Of a stretch of DNA of 64,000 bases, positions 29,183-38,913 are shown in pieces. The stretch is from Afipia sp. (GTDB lineage Bacteria > Pseudomonadota > Alphaproteobacteria > Rhizobiales > Xanthobacteraceae), in contig JACQDM010000001.1 of the NCBI GenBank assembly GCA_016201045.1, forward strand, positions 248,001 through 312,000, read 5' to 3'. Position 1 is the first letter of the stretch. Each line of letters starts with the position of its first letter. The position numbers and the translations under genes were made by a program. Below the pieces are notes generated by a model, which worked only from the letters and a program-made list of their open reading frames with translations, was not told the origin of the DNA and searched no databases.

Positions 29183-30252
29183 TGGCCGGACAAACCCTCC
29201 TCCCCGCCGGCGACTACCGTACAAGCTATGCGGCGGACACCACCGTTTTCCCGACGACGACCAGCCGCAACATGCTGATCCTCGGCATCGTGCTGGTTTG
29301 TTTCGCGCCTTACGTGCTGAAGGAATACGCGCTGAGCCTGCTGATCCAGATCGGCATTTTCGGCATCGCAGCCCTCGGCCTCAACATCGTGGTCGGCTTT
29401 ACGGGACAGATTTCGATCGGCCATGCCGCGTTCTTCGGCTTCGGCGCATTCACCTCGGCGTATCTTTCGAACCACCATATCCCGGTGTTCTTCTGCATTC
29501 CGCTGGCGGGCTTCGTCACCGCACTCGTCGGATTGATCTTCGGTCTGCCTGCCGCGCGGCTGAAGGGACTCTATCTCGCCATCGCTACGCTCGCCGCTCA
29601 GTTCATCCTGCTCGATTTCTTCGGCCGCGCCGAATGGTTCACCGGCGGCAGCGTGCCTGCGTTGGCAGAACCTTTCTCGATCTTCGGCAAAGTACTTCGC
29701 GGCGACAAGCAATATTTCTACGTCGTGCTGGCCTACCTGATCGTCTGCTATCTGCTTGTGACCAATCTCATGCGCACGCGCGACGGCCGCGCGCTGGTCG
29801 CGGTGCGCGACCATTATCTTTCCGCCGAGATCATGGGAATCAACCTCACCAAATACAGAACGCTGTCGTTCGGCCTTGCGGCGTTCTTTGCAGGCATCGG
29901 CGGTGCGCTCTATGCGCACTACAATCAGGTGGTATCGAATGAAGGCTTCGGCATCGACCGTTCCATCATTTTCCTTGCGATGATCATCATCGGCGGTCTC
30001 GGTTCGACTATGGGCACGCTGATGGGAACCGCATTCATGGTGCTGCTGCCGGAGTCGATGGAGTGGATCAGTTCCAGCCTGAGCGGCGGCGCGATCGACC
30101 ACTACCTCGGGCTCAAGAACAACATCTCATTCTTGCGCGAGATATCTATCGGCGTCATCATCATCGTCTTTCTGATCTTCGAACCCGACGGGCTCGCGCA
30201 TCGGTGGCGGCAGATCAAGGCTTACTGGAAACTCTACCCGTTCTCGCATTGA
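29182..30252 (+). CDS. ABC transporter permease (LivM-type), cluster 3
   Basis: AALGLNIVVGFTGQISIGHAAFFGFGAFTSAYLS. Confidence 0.95.
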   Translation: MAGQTLLPAGDYRTSYAADTTVFPTTTSRNMLILGIVLVCFAPYVLKEYALSLLIQIGIFGIAALGLNIVVGFTGQISIGHAAFFGFGAFTSAYLSNHHIPVFFCIPLAGFVTALVGLIFGLPAARLKGLYLAIATLAAQFILLDFFGRAEWFTGGSVPALAEPFSIFGKVLRGDKQYFYVVLAYLIVCYLLVTNLMRTRDGRALVAVRDHYLSAEIMGINLTKYRTLSFGLAAFFAGIGGALYAHYNQVVSNEGFGIDRSIIFLAMIIIGGLGSTMGTLMGTAFMVLLPESMEWISSSLSGGAIDHYLGLKNNISFLREISIGVIIIVFLIFEPDGLAHRWRQIKAYWKLYPFSH

Positions 30253-30307
30253 GGTCGGAACGGGATTGAAAAATAAGACCTCGAAAGGAAACCGGAGGAT
30301 TAGGCTT

Positions 30308-31588
30308 ATGATCAATAAATTGCTGGGTACGGCATCGGTTGCCCTGCTGATGTGCAGCGCCGGTGGCGCGGCACAGGCGCAGGTCAAGCTGGGCCATCTT
30401 GCCGACTATTCGGGGCCGACGTCGGACGTCGGAACTCCGTTCGGACAGGGCGTCGCCGACGCCTTTGCCTATGTGAACAAGAACGGCGGCATCGGCGGAA
30501 AGCCCGTGGATGTCGACACCAACGATTACGGCTATCAGGTGCCGCGCGCGATTGCGCTTTACAAGAAATGGTCGAGCCCCGACGGCAAGGTTGCCGCCAT
30601 TCTCGGATGGGGCACGGCCGACACCGAAGCGCTGAAGAAGTTCGTCGCCGAAGACAAGATACCCGATATGTCCGCCTCATATGCGGCCGCTTTGAGCGAC
30701 CCGACCGGAGCAGGCGGCAAGACCGAAGCGGCTCCCTATAATATTTTTTACGGACCGACCTATTCGGATGCGCTGCGCGCCGAACTGACGTGGGCCGCGG
30801 AAGACTGGAAAGCGAAAGGCAAACCCGGCAAACCGAAGTTCGTTCACATGGGTGCGAACCATCCATACCCGAACGCGCCGAAGGCCGCAGGCGCAGCACT
30901 CGCGGCTGAACTCGGCTTCGAGGTTCTGGAGCCGATCGTGTTCGCCCTCACGCCCGGCGATTACAGCGCGCAGTGTCTCACGCTCAAGAGTTCGGGCGCG
31001 AACTACGCTTATCTGGGCAACACCGCAGGCTCCAACATCTCGGTGTTGAATGCCTGCAAGGCGGCCGGTGTCGATGTCCAGTTCCTGGGCAACGTCTGGG
31101 GCATGGATGAAAACGCCGCCAAGGCAGCAGGCGCTGCGGCAAACGGCGTCGTGTTCCCGCTGCGCACCGCTGTGGCGTGGGGCGGCAACGCTCCCGGCAT
31201 GAAGACCATGATGGACATTTCCAAGATGTCCGATGCCGCCGGGACCGCCTACCGCCCGGTGCATTACGTCGCAGGTGTCTGCACAGCGCTTTACATGAAG
31301 GAAGCCGTCGAATGGGCCGCCAAGAACGGCGGAGCGACCGGCGAGAACGTGCTCAAGGGATTCTATCAGAAGAAGGACTGGGTCCCCGCCGGCATGGAAG
31401 GCGTGTGCGTTCCTTCAACGTGGACTGACAAGGACCATCGCGGCACGATGAAGGTCGATCTCTACCGGATGAACGTGTCGGGTGCGACGGATGCGCCCGT
31501 TGGCGATCTTGTCAAGAACGGCACGATCAAAATGGAGAAGGTCAAAACCGTCGAACTGCCGCGCAAAGCGGAATGGCTCGGCTGGTAA
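30308..31588 (+). CDS. ABC transporter substrate-binding protein (Liv-type), cluster 3
   Basis: Signal peptide; VKLGHLADYSGPTSDVGTPFGQGVADAFAYVNKNGGIGGKPVDV. Confidence 0.93.
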   Translation: MINKLLGTASVALLMCSAGGAAQAQVKLGHLADYSGPTSDVGTPFGQGVADAFAYVNKNGGIGGKPVDVDTNDYGYQVPRAIALYKKWSSPDGKVAAILGWGTADTEALKKFVAEDKIPDMSASYAAALSDPTGAGGKTEAAPYNIFYGPTYSDALRAELTWAAEDWKAKGKPGKPKFVHMGANHPYPNAPKAAGAALAAELGFEVLEPIVFALTPGDYSAQCLTLKSSGANYAYLGNTAGSNISVLNACKAAGVDVQFLGNVWGMDENAAKAAGAAANGVVFPLRTAVAWGGNAPGMKTMMDISKMSDAAGTAYRPVHYVAGVCTALYMKEAVEWAAKNGGATGENVLKGFYQKKDWVPAGMEGVCVPSTWTDKDHRGTMKVDLYRMNVSGATDAPVGDLVKNGTIKMEKVKTVELPRKAEWLGW

Positions 31589-31599
31589 GCTAACGATAC

Positions 31600-31625
31600 G
31601 CCGCTCCGCGTTCGCGCGGAGCGGC
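31600..31625 (+). terminator. Intercistronic hairpin with TTCG loop after the substrate-binding gene, cluster 3
   Basis: GCCGCTCCGCG-TTCG-CGCGGAGCGGC, 11-bp perfect stem, followed by ATTTCTCTC. Confidence 0.8.
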
Positions 31626-31649
31626 ATTTCTCTCAACGGGACGACACCC

Positions 31650-32483
31650 TTGCAAACCGCCCAACTCACAACGTTGACGAAAGCCGTGACGCCGTTGCCG
31701 CTGCTCGCCGTGAACAACGTCGAAGTCGTTTACGACAACGTCATTCTCGTGCTGCGCGGCCTGAGCATGGAAGTGCCGAAGGGCTCGATCGTCGCACTGC
31801 TCGGCGCCAACGGCGCGGGTAAATCGACGACGCTGAAGGCGATTTCCGGACTGCTGAAAACCGAAGACGGCGAGGTCACGCGCGGAGAGATCGTTTTCGA
31901 TGGCGAACGCATCCACGGCATCGACCCCGACAAGATCGTCCGGCGCGGTATCTTTCAGGTGATGGAAGGCCGACGCATCATCGCCGACATGACCACGCTC
32001 GAAAACCTGAAACTCGGCGCCTACACCCGCAACGATGGCAACGTCAGTGACGACATCGACATGGTGTTCAACTATTTCCCGCGCCTCAAGGAGCGCACCG
32101 GGCTTTCCGGTTATCTCTCCGGTGGCGAACAGCAGATGCTGGCCATCGGCCGCGCGCTGATGGCGCGCCCGAAAATGATCCTGATGGACGAACCGTCGAT
32201 GGGCCTTTCGCCGCTGCTGGTGAAGGAAGTGTTCGGCATCATCAAGCAGATCAACCGCGATCTCGGCGTGACTATTCTTCTGGTCGAGCAGAATGCGCGC
32301 GCGGCGCTCTCGGTCGCGAGCCACGGTTACATCATGGAACAGGGCAAAGTCGTGCTCGACGGCACAGCGGATGAGCTGCGCGACAACGAGGACGTGAAAG
32401 AATTCTACCTCGGCGGCGCGGGCGACCAGCGCAAGAGCTTCAAGAACCTCAAGAGCTTCAAGCGCCGCAAGCGCTGGCTGTGA
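31650..32483 (+). CDS. ABC transporter ATP-binding protein (LivF-type), cluster 3
   Basis: LLGANGAGKSTTLKAISG, LSGGEQQML, MILMDEPSMGLSPLL; TTG start at 31650 is a guess. Confidence 0.93.
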   Translation: MQTAQLTTLTKAVTPLPLLAVNNVEVVYDNVILVLRGLSMEVPKGSIVALLGANGAGKSTTLKAISGLLKTEDGEVTRGEIVFDGERIHGIDPDKIVRRGIFQVMEGRRIIADMTTLENLKLGAYTRNDGNVSDDIDMVFNYFPRLKERTGLSGYLSGGEQQMLAIGRALMARPKMILMDEPSMGLSPLLVKEVFGIIKQINRDLGVTILLVEQNARAALSVASHGYIMEQGKVVLDGTADELRDNEDVKEFYLGGAGDQRKSFKNLKSFKRRKRWL

Positions 32484-33721
32484 TCGGTCGCATGGGCGAA
32501 TATTACGACAAACTGGAAAGCCGCAGCGCATCCGAACGCGAGGCCGATCTGTTCGCCCGGCTGCCGGGCGTGTTGCGGGCCGCCGCGAAGGCACCGGCCT
32601 ACGGAGAGCGTCTCAAGGATATCGATCTTGCCTCGATCAAGGACCGTGCCTCGCTGGCAAAACTGCCGGTGTTGCGCAAATCCGAATTGCCGGCCCTTCA
32701 CAAGATTGCGCCTCCTTTCGGCGGATTCGTAGCGCAATCACCCGGATCGTTCGCGCGGCTGTTTACCTCGCCCGGCCCGATCTTCGAGCCTGAATCGAGG
32801 GACGCGGACGCGTGGCGTGGCGCACGCGCGCTGTTCGCCGCCGGATTCCGGCCCGGCGACACCGTGCTCAATACATTCAGCTATCATTTGACGCCGGGCG
32901 GATTCATCTTCGACACGTCGGCGAGGGCATTGGGCTGCGCCGTCATACCCGCCGGTCCCGGCAATACCGAACAGCAATTTGAGCTGATCGAAGCCTACCG
33001 TCCGGGCGGCTATTCCGGCACGCCTGACTTTCTCAAGATTTTGCTGGACGCCGCCGCAGCCGCAGGACGTGACACATCGTCGATCAAGCGCGCGTCGGTG
33101 TCCGGCGCTGCGTTTCCAAAATCGCTGCAGGAGGAAATGAAGGCGCGCGGCATCGACGCCTACCAGACCTTCGGCACCGCCGATCTCGGCGTCGTCGCCT
33201 ATGAATCCGCTGCACGCGAAGGCTTGATCGTCAACGAAGGCATCATTGTCGAAATCGTCAGGCCCGGCACCGGAGAGCCGGTGGCCGACGGCGACGTCGG
33301 CGAGATCGTCGTCACCTCGCTCGATCCGCACCATCCTTGGGTGCGCCTCGCGCTCGGCGACTTAAGCGCGCTGATGCCGGGACAAAGCCCGTGCGGCCGC
33401 ACCAATATGCGGATCAAGGGCTGGATGGGTCGCGCCGACCAGACCACCAAAATCAAGGGCATGTTCGTGCGGCCCGAACAGATCGCGGAAATCGCGAAAC
33501 GCCATCCGGAATTGCGCCGCCTGCGCCTCGTCGTCACCCGCGAAAACGAAGCCGACGCAATGACCCTGAATGCCGAGGCGTCCCCTGCGCCTGAGGCATT
33601 GCGCGATGCGGTATCGGCAACGCTTGCCGCCGTGACAAAGCTGAAAGGCAATGTCACTCTGGTGACGCCCGGCTCGCTGCCGAACGACGGCAAGGCGATC
33701 GCGGACGAGCGCAAGACATAA
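32480..33721 (+). CDS. Phenylacetate-CoA ligase-like AMP-binding enzyme
   Basis: YYDKLESRSASEREADLFARLPGVLRAAAKAPAYGERL; KIKGMFVRPEQIAEIAKRHPEL C-terminal lid; PaaK-like architecture. Confidence 0.85.
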   Translation: MIGRMGEYYDKLESRSASEREADLFARLPGVLRAAAKAPAYGERLKDIDLASIKDRASLAKLPVLRKSELPALHKIAPPFGGFVAQSPGSFARLFTSPGPIFEPESRDADAWRGARALFAAGFRPGDTVLNTFSYHLTPGGFIFDTSARALGCAVIPAGPGNTEQQFELIEAYRPGGYSGTPDFLKILLDAAAAAGRDTSSIKRASVSGAAFPKSLQEEMKARGIDAYQTFGTADLGVVAYESAAREGLIVNEGIIVEIVRPGTGEPVADGDVGEIVVTSLDPHHPWVRLALGDLSALMPGQSPCGRTNMRIKGWMGRADQTTKIKGMFVRPEQIAEIAKRHPELRRLRLVVTRENEADAMTLNAEASPAPEALRDAVSATLAAVTKLKGNVTLVTPGSLPNDGKAIADERKT

Positions 33722-33751
33722 ACCGCAAGAACGAATTCAGGGAATGCCGCA

Positions 33752-34954
33752 ATGGCTGGAATTTTCGAGGGGCTGAAGGTGATCGACTGCGCGAGTTTCA
33801 TCGCAGCGCCCTCCTCCGCCACGGCGCTGTCGGACTACGGCGCAGACGTCATCAAGATCGAGCCGCCGGGTGCAGGCGACCCCGTGCGCAACTTGCCGAA
33901 CTTGCCGGGCTACCCGATCAGCCCGCACAACTATGCGTGGATGCTGCAAGGCCGCAACAAGAAAAGCCTCGCGCTCGATCTGTCGAAGCCCGAAGGCCAG
34001 GCCGTGCTGCGCAAGCTCGTTGCGGATGCGGATGTATTCATCACCAACTTTCCGCCGCCGGTGCGCAAAAAGCTCGGCGTCGCTTACAAGGACTTGCATC
34101 ATCTCAATCCGCGGCTGATCTATGCGTCGTTCACAGGCTACGGCGAAACCGGCGCGGAAGCCGACAAGCCAGGCTTCGACAGCAATGCGTGGTGGGCGCG
34201 CTCCGGCCTGATGGACCTCGTGCGGGAAACGGATGAGACGACGCCGGCGCGCTCGATGCCGGGCATGGGCGATCATCCCTGCGCGATGGCGCTGTTCAGC
34301 GGCATCGTGACGGCTCTTTATCAGCGCGAGAAGACGGGCAAGGGTTCGGAAGTCCGCTCGAATCTGATGGCCAACGGCATCTGGTCGAACGGCATCTACG
34401 CGCAGGCGGCTCTTTGCGGCGCGACGTTTCAGAAACGCCCGCCGCGCCAGCAGGCACTCAACGCCGTGACGTGTCACTACAAATGCGCGGACGGCCGCTG
34501 GATTATCCTGTCGCTGCTCAATGAGGAAAGACAATTTCCGGTGTTCTGCAAAGTGATCGAGCGCGAGGATTTGCTGACCGAACCGCGCTTCGAGACCAAG
34601 ACCGCGCGGCATCGTCATGCACCCGAATTGATCGCGATCCTCGACGACGTGTTCGCGACCGAGCCGCTGGCCTATTGGCGCAAAACGCTTGACGGCAATG
34701 GCCTCATCTTCGGCGTCGTCGGAATTCCATCCGACATTCCAAGCGACCCGCAGATGCGCGAGGTCGAGGCAGTCGTTCCGTTCGAAAACGACACCATGCT
34801 GACGATCAACACGCCATTCTGGGTCGAGGGTGCAACGAAAGTGCGCCCGCGCAAGGCACCCGATGTCGGCGAGAACAGCGACGAAGTGCTGAGCGCAGCA
34901 GGCTATAGCGAGGCCGATATCGCGAAGATGCGTGCAGCCGGCGTTGTCGCGTAA
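33752..34954 (+). CDS. Class III CoA-transferase family protein (CaiB/BaiF)
   Basis: LKVIDCASFIAAPSSATALSDYGADVIKIEPPGAGDP; 400 aa. Confidence 0.93.
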   Translation: MAGIFEGLKVIDCASFIAAPSSATALSDYGADVIKIEPPGAGDPVRNLPNLPGYPISPHNYAWMLQGRNKKSLALDLSKPEGQAVLRKLVADADVFITNFPPPVRKKLGVAYKDLHHLNPRLIYASFTGYGETGAEADKPGFDSNAWWARSGLMDLVRETDETTPARSMPGMGDHPCAMALFSGIVTALYQREKTGKGSEVRSNLMANGIWSNGIYAQAALCGATFQKRPPRQQALNAVTCHYKCADGRWIILSLLNEERQFPVFCKVIEREDLLTEPRFETKTARHRHAPELIAILDDVFATEPLAYWRKTLDGNGLIFGVVGIPSDIPSDPQMREVEAVVPFENDTMLTINTPFWVEGATKVRPRKAPDVGENSDEVLSAAGYSEADIAKMRAAGVVA

Positions 34955-34955
34955 T

Positions 34956-36419
34956 TCAATCGGCTTTCGGAAAGCACAATCCCGCACGAATGGCGGAGAA
35001 GCCGCCCGACGGCGGCTGGCATGTGAGGCTGTCCTCGCAACGCCATGACGCGAAGCTCTTGTCAGCCGGTTGCGCATAACATTGCGCGCCCCATCCGTTG
35101 AGATAGGTCGTCCCGCCCAATTCGGCGGATCGATTGTCCTGCGGTCTGGCGGAAAATCCGCGCGAGAAATCCGGCGGCTTTCCATCCCGGAATGCGCTGA
35201 GAATGTCGCGGCGGCGCGGCTGGTCGCCGAAGAAGTGCGGCGATGCCGGTGTCACGACGAAGCCCGGCGCGTCGCCCGACCAGTCGATGCCGGGAAAATG
35301 AAAGCCGCCGATGGCGCGCGTCTGGTGACATCCAGCGCAGGCGCTGTCGTTCAGGCGGCGCTCGAACCCAGCCGGCGAATTGATATTCTGCAGCACGGCG
35401 TTCTTCGCCGCGAACTTTGCAAGCGTTTCGACGATCTCGATGTTGTCGAACAATTCCTGGGTGTTGCTGGCGCTCGCAGGCGTCGTGACGATCGCACGCT
35501 TCGCGAGGTACTTGTCCGGGACCAAAATGACGCCGCGATCCAATGCCGTGAAATTTCCCGGTGCAAGCAGCCATTGCCTGAAGTCGTTCGCGAGCGATGT
35601 ATCCGCGAGTATCCTGTCGCGGTCGATCTGGTTTTCCATCGCGCTTTCGGTGAACGCCTTCGACGCCGGATCGTAGTCGAACACCTTCATCAGATAATCG
35701 GCGCGTGCGGCAAAATCATTCGGATTGGCGGACGCGTGCGCGATCTGGATATTGGTTTCGATGCGCGCGATGTGCGGCGGCGTGACGAATTCCAGCGCGC
35801 CGCCTTTGGCCGTGAGCGTCGCGGTGGCGGGCTGCGGCGCGTCACCGAAAGCGAGCCAGCGGCGCGCGATGTCGGCGCATGACGAGGCGTCATCAGGATT
35901 GCGCACATTCAGAACGACATTCATCGTCATCGGCAGCCGCATCGAGGTAGCGACACCCTTGCTCGTGCGCTGTCCATAATGCGCGATGGGGCGATAGATC
36001 AGCCGGATTTCGCCGCAGCTCGCCGGTGCCTTGTAGGCGCGATCCATGCGATTGACGATGCCAGCCAAAATGAAACGGGTGTCTGTAGCGTCGAGCGCAG
36101 CACGGTCGAACATCTCGAGCGTATCACCGCGCTTGGCGTAGTCGTCGAATTCGCGGCCGAGCGCAGCGCGCAACGGCTTCATCGCGGGCAGCGAGAAAAT
36201 CTCTGCACTCGACGCGGTCGGCGACGCGCCCAACAGCGCAGCCAGACTGAGGCTGCGTTCGCCCGGCGCTGTCTCGCGCAAATCCAGTTCGCGCAGCGCC
36301 GCCGCGTTGTCGATCGCAAGGCCGCGCTCCAATGCCTCGCCATGCGCCGCGCCCGCAAGTGACAGAAGCGCAACCGCCGCCAAGACCCGCGCCGACGCAA
36401 TCACGCGAACGCCCTCCAC
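34956..36419 (-). CDS. Secreted protein with a single CXXCH (c-heme-like) motif
   Basis: 487 aa, signal peptide (VLAAVALLSLAGAAHG), NDSACAGCHQTRAIGGFHFPG. Confidence 0.7.
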   Translation of the reverse strand: MEGVRVIASARVLAAVALLSLAGAAHGEALERGLAIDNAAALRELDLRETAPGERSLSLAALLGASPTASSAEIFSLPAMKPLRAALGREFDDYAKRGDTLEMFDRAALDATDTRFILAGIVNRMDRAYKAPASCGEIRLIYRPIAHYGQRTSKGVATSMRLPMTMNVVLNVRNPDDASSCADIARRWLAFGDAPQPATATLTAKGGALEFVTPPHIARIETNIQIAHASANPNDFAARADYLMKVFDYDPASKAFTESAMENQIDRDRILADTSLANDFRQWLLAPGNFTALDRGVILVPDKYLAKRAIVTTPASASNTQELFDNIEIVETLAKFAAKNAVLQNINSPAGFERRLNDSACAGCHQTRAIGGFHFPGIDWSGDAPGFVVTPASPHFFGDQPRRRDILSAFRDGKPPDFSRGFSARPQDNRSAELGGTTYLNGWGAQCYAQPADKSFASWRCEDSLTCQPPSGGFSAIRAGLCFPKAD

Positions 36420-36615
36420 CCGGCAGATTCATTCACAACGAAGCGTTACGCCAACCGCGAACCGGCAACAAGTTCCGCGTCTTTGGTCTTATGACCGGAT
36501 TTTTAACCATCTAAGTGCCTGCGAAGGTTCATTCGTCCCGGTGGCATAAGCCTTGCCAACTCGTTATCAGGCGGCAGGCCGATGGGGTCTGCGCCTTTTA
36601 CGAGGACCAACGACT

Positions 36616-36756
36616 ATGCGTACCTTTAAGCGTACTTCGACCGGCGCAGCATTTCGCGTCATCGGCTCGGCGGCCGGCGATCTGGCCGAACTCGTCGCCA
36701 TCTGCATCTTCATTGGGGCTGTGGGAATCTGGGCCCACATCCTGACCGTCGTATGA
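36616..36756 (+). CDS. Small putative single-TM protein (46 aa)
   Basis: MRTFKRTSTGAAFRVIGSAAGDLAELVAICIFIGAVGIWAHILTVV; GAGG-type SD region upstream. Confidence 0.5.
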   Translation: MRTFKRTSTGAAFRVIGSAAGDLAELVAICIFIGAVGIWAHILTVV

Positions 36757-36857
36757 TTCCGACTCGACAAAAATAATAAGAAGTGCTTGTGATTCGCGGA
36801 TGAAACGATCCGGCGACCTGCACGTTGGATCGGCGGGCAGGCCACAGGAGCCGGATC

Positions 36858-37064
36858 ATGACGACCGCAGAAGCGGCAATGGCAGTCGTGTCATTTGAGA
36901 ATCAAATGAAGCACGCCCGCGAACTCGTCGATGAAGGCCACCGCCTTCTCAATATCGCGCAGCGCGACCTGTCCACCGGGCGCGTTCTGGTCAAGCAAAG
37001 CCGCAAAATGCTGCTGACCACGCGCGAGCGGATGCAGCGCCGCCCGCTGGTCAAGACGCGCTAG
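36858..37064 (+). CDS. Small hypothetical protein (68 aa)
   Basis: MTTAEAAMAVVSFENQMKHARELVDEGHRLLNIAQRDLSTGRVLVKQSRKM...; AGGAG upstream of ATG. Confidence 0.55.
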   Translation: MTTAEAAMAVVSFENQMKHARELVDEGHRLLNIAQRDLSTGRVLVKQSRKMLLTTRERMQRRPLVKTR

Positions 37065-38467
37065 CTTTTCGCAGGATCGATCGGGCTCGGCGGCGTCCCG
37101 CCAGCCTCTATCGCCTCACCGGCGGCAAAACATAAGTCTTCCCTATACCGGCCCGCGACAATCTGGACGCCAACAGGTGTGCGTCCGACAAGACCTGTCG
37201 ATACTGTCAGCCCCGGCAGCCCCAAAAACGGAAGCGCGATCTGCGGCATTTGCGCGCGCCAGATTTTCGCGAAGACGTCGTCGCCTTTCAAATCCTGCCC
37301 GAAGGCGAACGGCAGTTCACCGCACACCGGCATCACGACTACCGGAAATTTTTCCAGAAACACGAGCCAGTCGCGCACCAGAGTTGCGCGGCGCGTCAGC
37401 ATTTTCGAGAACGCCATCATGTCAAGCGAGCGAGCGGTCTTCTCATGAAAGCGCAGCACATTGAGCGCGCCGGGATCGCCTTCGCGCTCGGCGGCGTCGC
37501 GCATGGCGTCATAGCCGTCGGCCAGCCACATCTTTACTTGAAGATCGGCCGCCTCCTCGAACGCGGGCACGTCTGAGATTTCCTCGACGCTCCAGCCCGC
37601 TTTTTCGAGACGCTTGCCGGCATCGAGCACGGCAGCCTTCACGTCCGGCACGGTTTCCAGTCCACCCGGCCGCACGCAGATCGCCGCACGCTTTGGCATC
37701 GCCGGTCCTTCCAGCGGCGCGGGCACCCACCACGGATCGCGCGCGTCAGACTTCGACATCGCCGCCAATGCAAGCCGCACATCGGCAACGGTTCGTGCCA
37801 GCGGACCCGAGACCGCCGTGAGCTGTGGACCGATGGGCCGCTCCGGCGACGACGCATTGTAGGCCGGGATGCGCCCCAAGGTCGGACGCAGCCCGTGAAC
37901 GCCGCAGGCATAGGCCGGGTAGCGGACCGAGCCCGCAATGTCGGTGCCGTGCGCGATATGCCCGATGCCGGAGGTGACGGCAGACGCAGCGCCTCCGGAC
38001 GAGCCGCCGGGCGTGATCGAAGGATCGCGCGGATTTCTGGTGTCACCGTGAATAAGATTGGTCGTAAACCAGCGGTATGAAAATGCCGGTGTATTGGTTC
38101 GTCCGACGATCACGGCACCCGCTTTCAGCAGATTGTCGACGACAGGACTGTTGGTCTTCGCGATCCAGTCGCGCTGCAATGTGACGCCATTGGTGGTCGC
38201 GAATCCTGTCTGATCGACATTGACCTTCACCGTCACAGGAATACCGCCGAGCAAGCCTGCATCGGCACCCTTCGCAATCTTCGCGTCGACCGCGTCGGCC
38301 TGCGCGATCGCCTCCTCCGGCTTGTGAGCGATCACGGCGTTGATCGCAAGATTCACCGCGTCAAGCCGCCGCAGAGCTGACTCTGTCGCCTCGCGTGCGG
38401 AAATTTTCTTGGACCGGATTTGCGTAGCAAGGTCGGTCGCGGACAGGCGCCAGATGTCGGTCATCAA
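37061..38467 (-). CDS. Amidase signature family protein
   Basis: TVKVNVDQTGFATTNG, GGSSGGAASAVTSGIGHIAHGTDIAGSVRYPA (Ser-Ser-Lys catalytic region). Confidence 0.96.
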   Translation of the reverse strand: MMTDIWRLSATDLATQIRSKKISAREATESALRRLDAVNLAINAVIAHKPEEAIAQADAVDAKIAKGADAGLLGGIPVTVKVNVDQTGFATTNGVTLQRDWIAKTNSPVVDNLLKAGAVIVGRTNTPAFSYRWFTTNLIHGDTRNPRDPSITPGGSSGGAASAVTSGIGHIAHGTDIAGSVRYPAYACGVHGLRPTLGRIPAYNASSPERPIGPQLTAVSGPLARTVADVRLALAAMSKSDARDPWWVPAPLEGPAMPKRAAICVRPGGLETVPDVKAAVLDAGKRLEKAGWSVEEISDVPAFEEAADLQVKMWLADGYDAMRDAAEREGDPGALNVLRFHEKTARSLDMMAFSKMLTRRATLVRDWLVFLEKFPVVVMPVCGELPFAFGQDLKGDDVFAKIWRAQMPQIALPFLGLPGLTVSTGLVGRTPVGVQIVAGRYREDLCFAAGEAIEAGGTPPSPIDPAKS

Positions 38468-38553
38468 TTTCTCGTTTCACACGTTGCGAGGCTGGATTTC
38501 AGGTCGTTATAGTATCGGCAAAAAGTCGCCGCTCAACCGCCTCAGGGACGTTC

Positions 38554-38907
38554 ATGTCAAAGATTGTTGTTTCGACACTTGCCGCTTTCGCAATGAGCTG
38601 TTGCATCGCACATGCGCAGGACACCAGCGGCAAGGTGACTTTCACCATCGATCAGTGGCGCAAGCCCGGCAGCAATAACGCGGGTCTCATTGATATCACG
38701 GTGAACAACGCAAACGACAAAGCCATCACCGCCATTCGCCTGCGCTGCGACTACATGGCTAAAACCGGCAAGAAGGTCGAAGCCGAGCAGACCATTCCGC
38801 TCAAGCTCGCCGCGAATGCGAAAAAGACGTTCAAGAAAACAAAGTTTCCCTACATCGACACGTCAGCCGCCGACGGTGCGTGCAAGATCGTCAGCGTCGC
38901 GCAGTAG
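38554..38907 (+). CDS. Small secreted hypothetical protein
   Basis: 117 aa with signal peptide MSKIVVSTLAAFAMSCCIAHAQ. Confidence 0.65.
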   Translation: MSKIVVSTLAAFAMSCCIAHAQDTSGKVTFTIDQWRKPGSNNAGLIDITVNNANDKAITAIRLRCDYMAKTGKKVEAEQTIPLKLAANAKKTFKKTKFPYIDTSAADGACKIVSVAQ

Positions 38908-38913
38908 CTGCGA

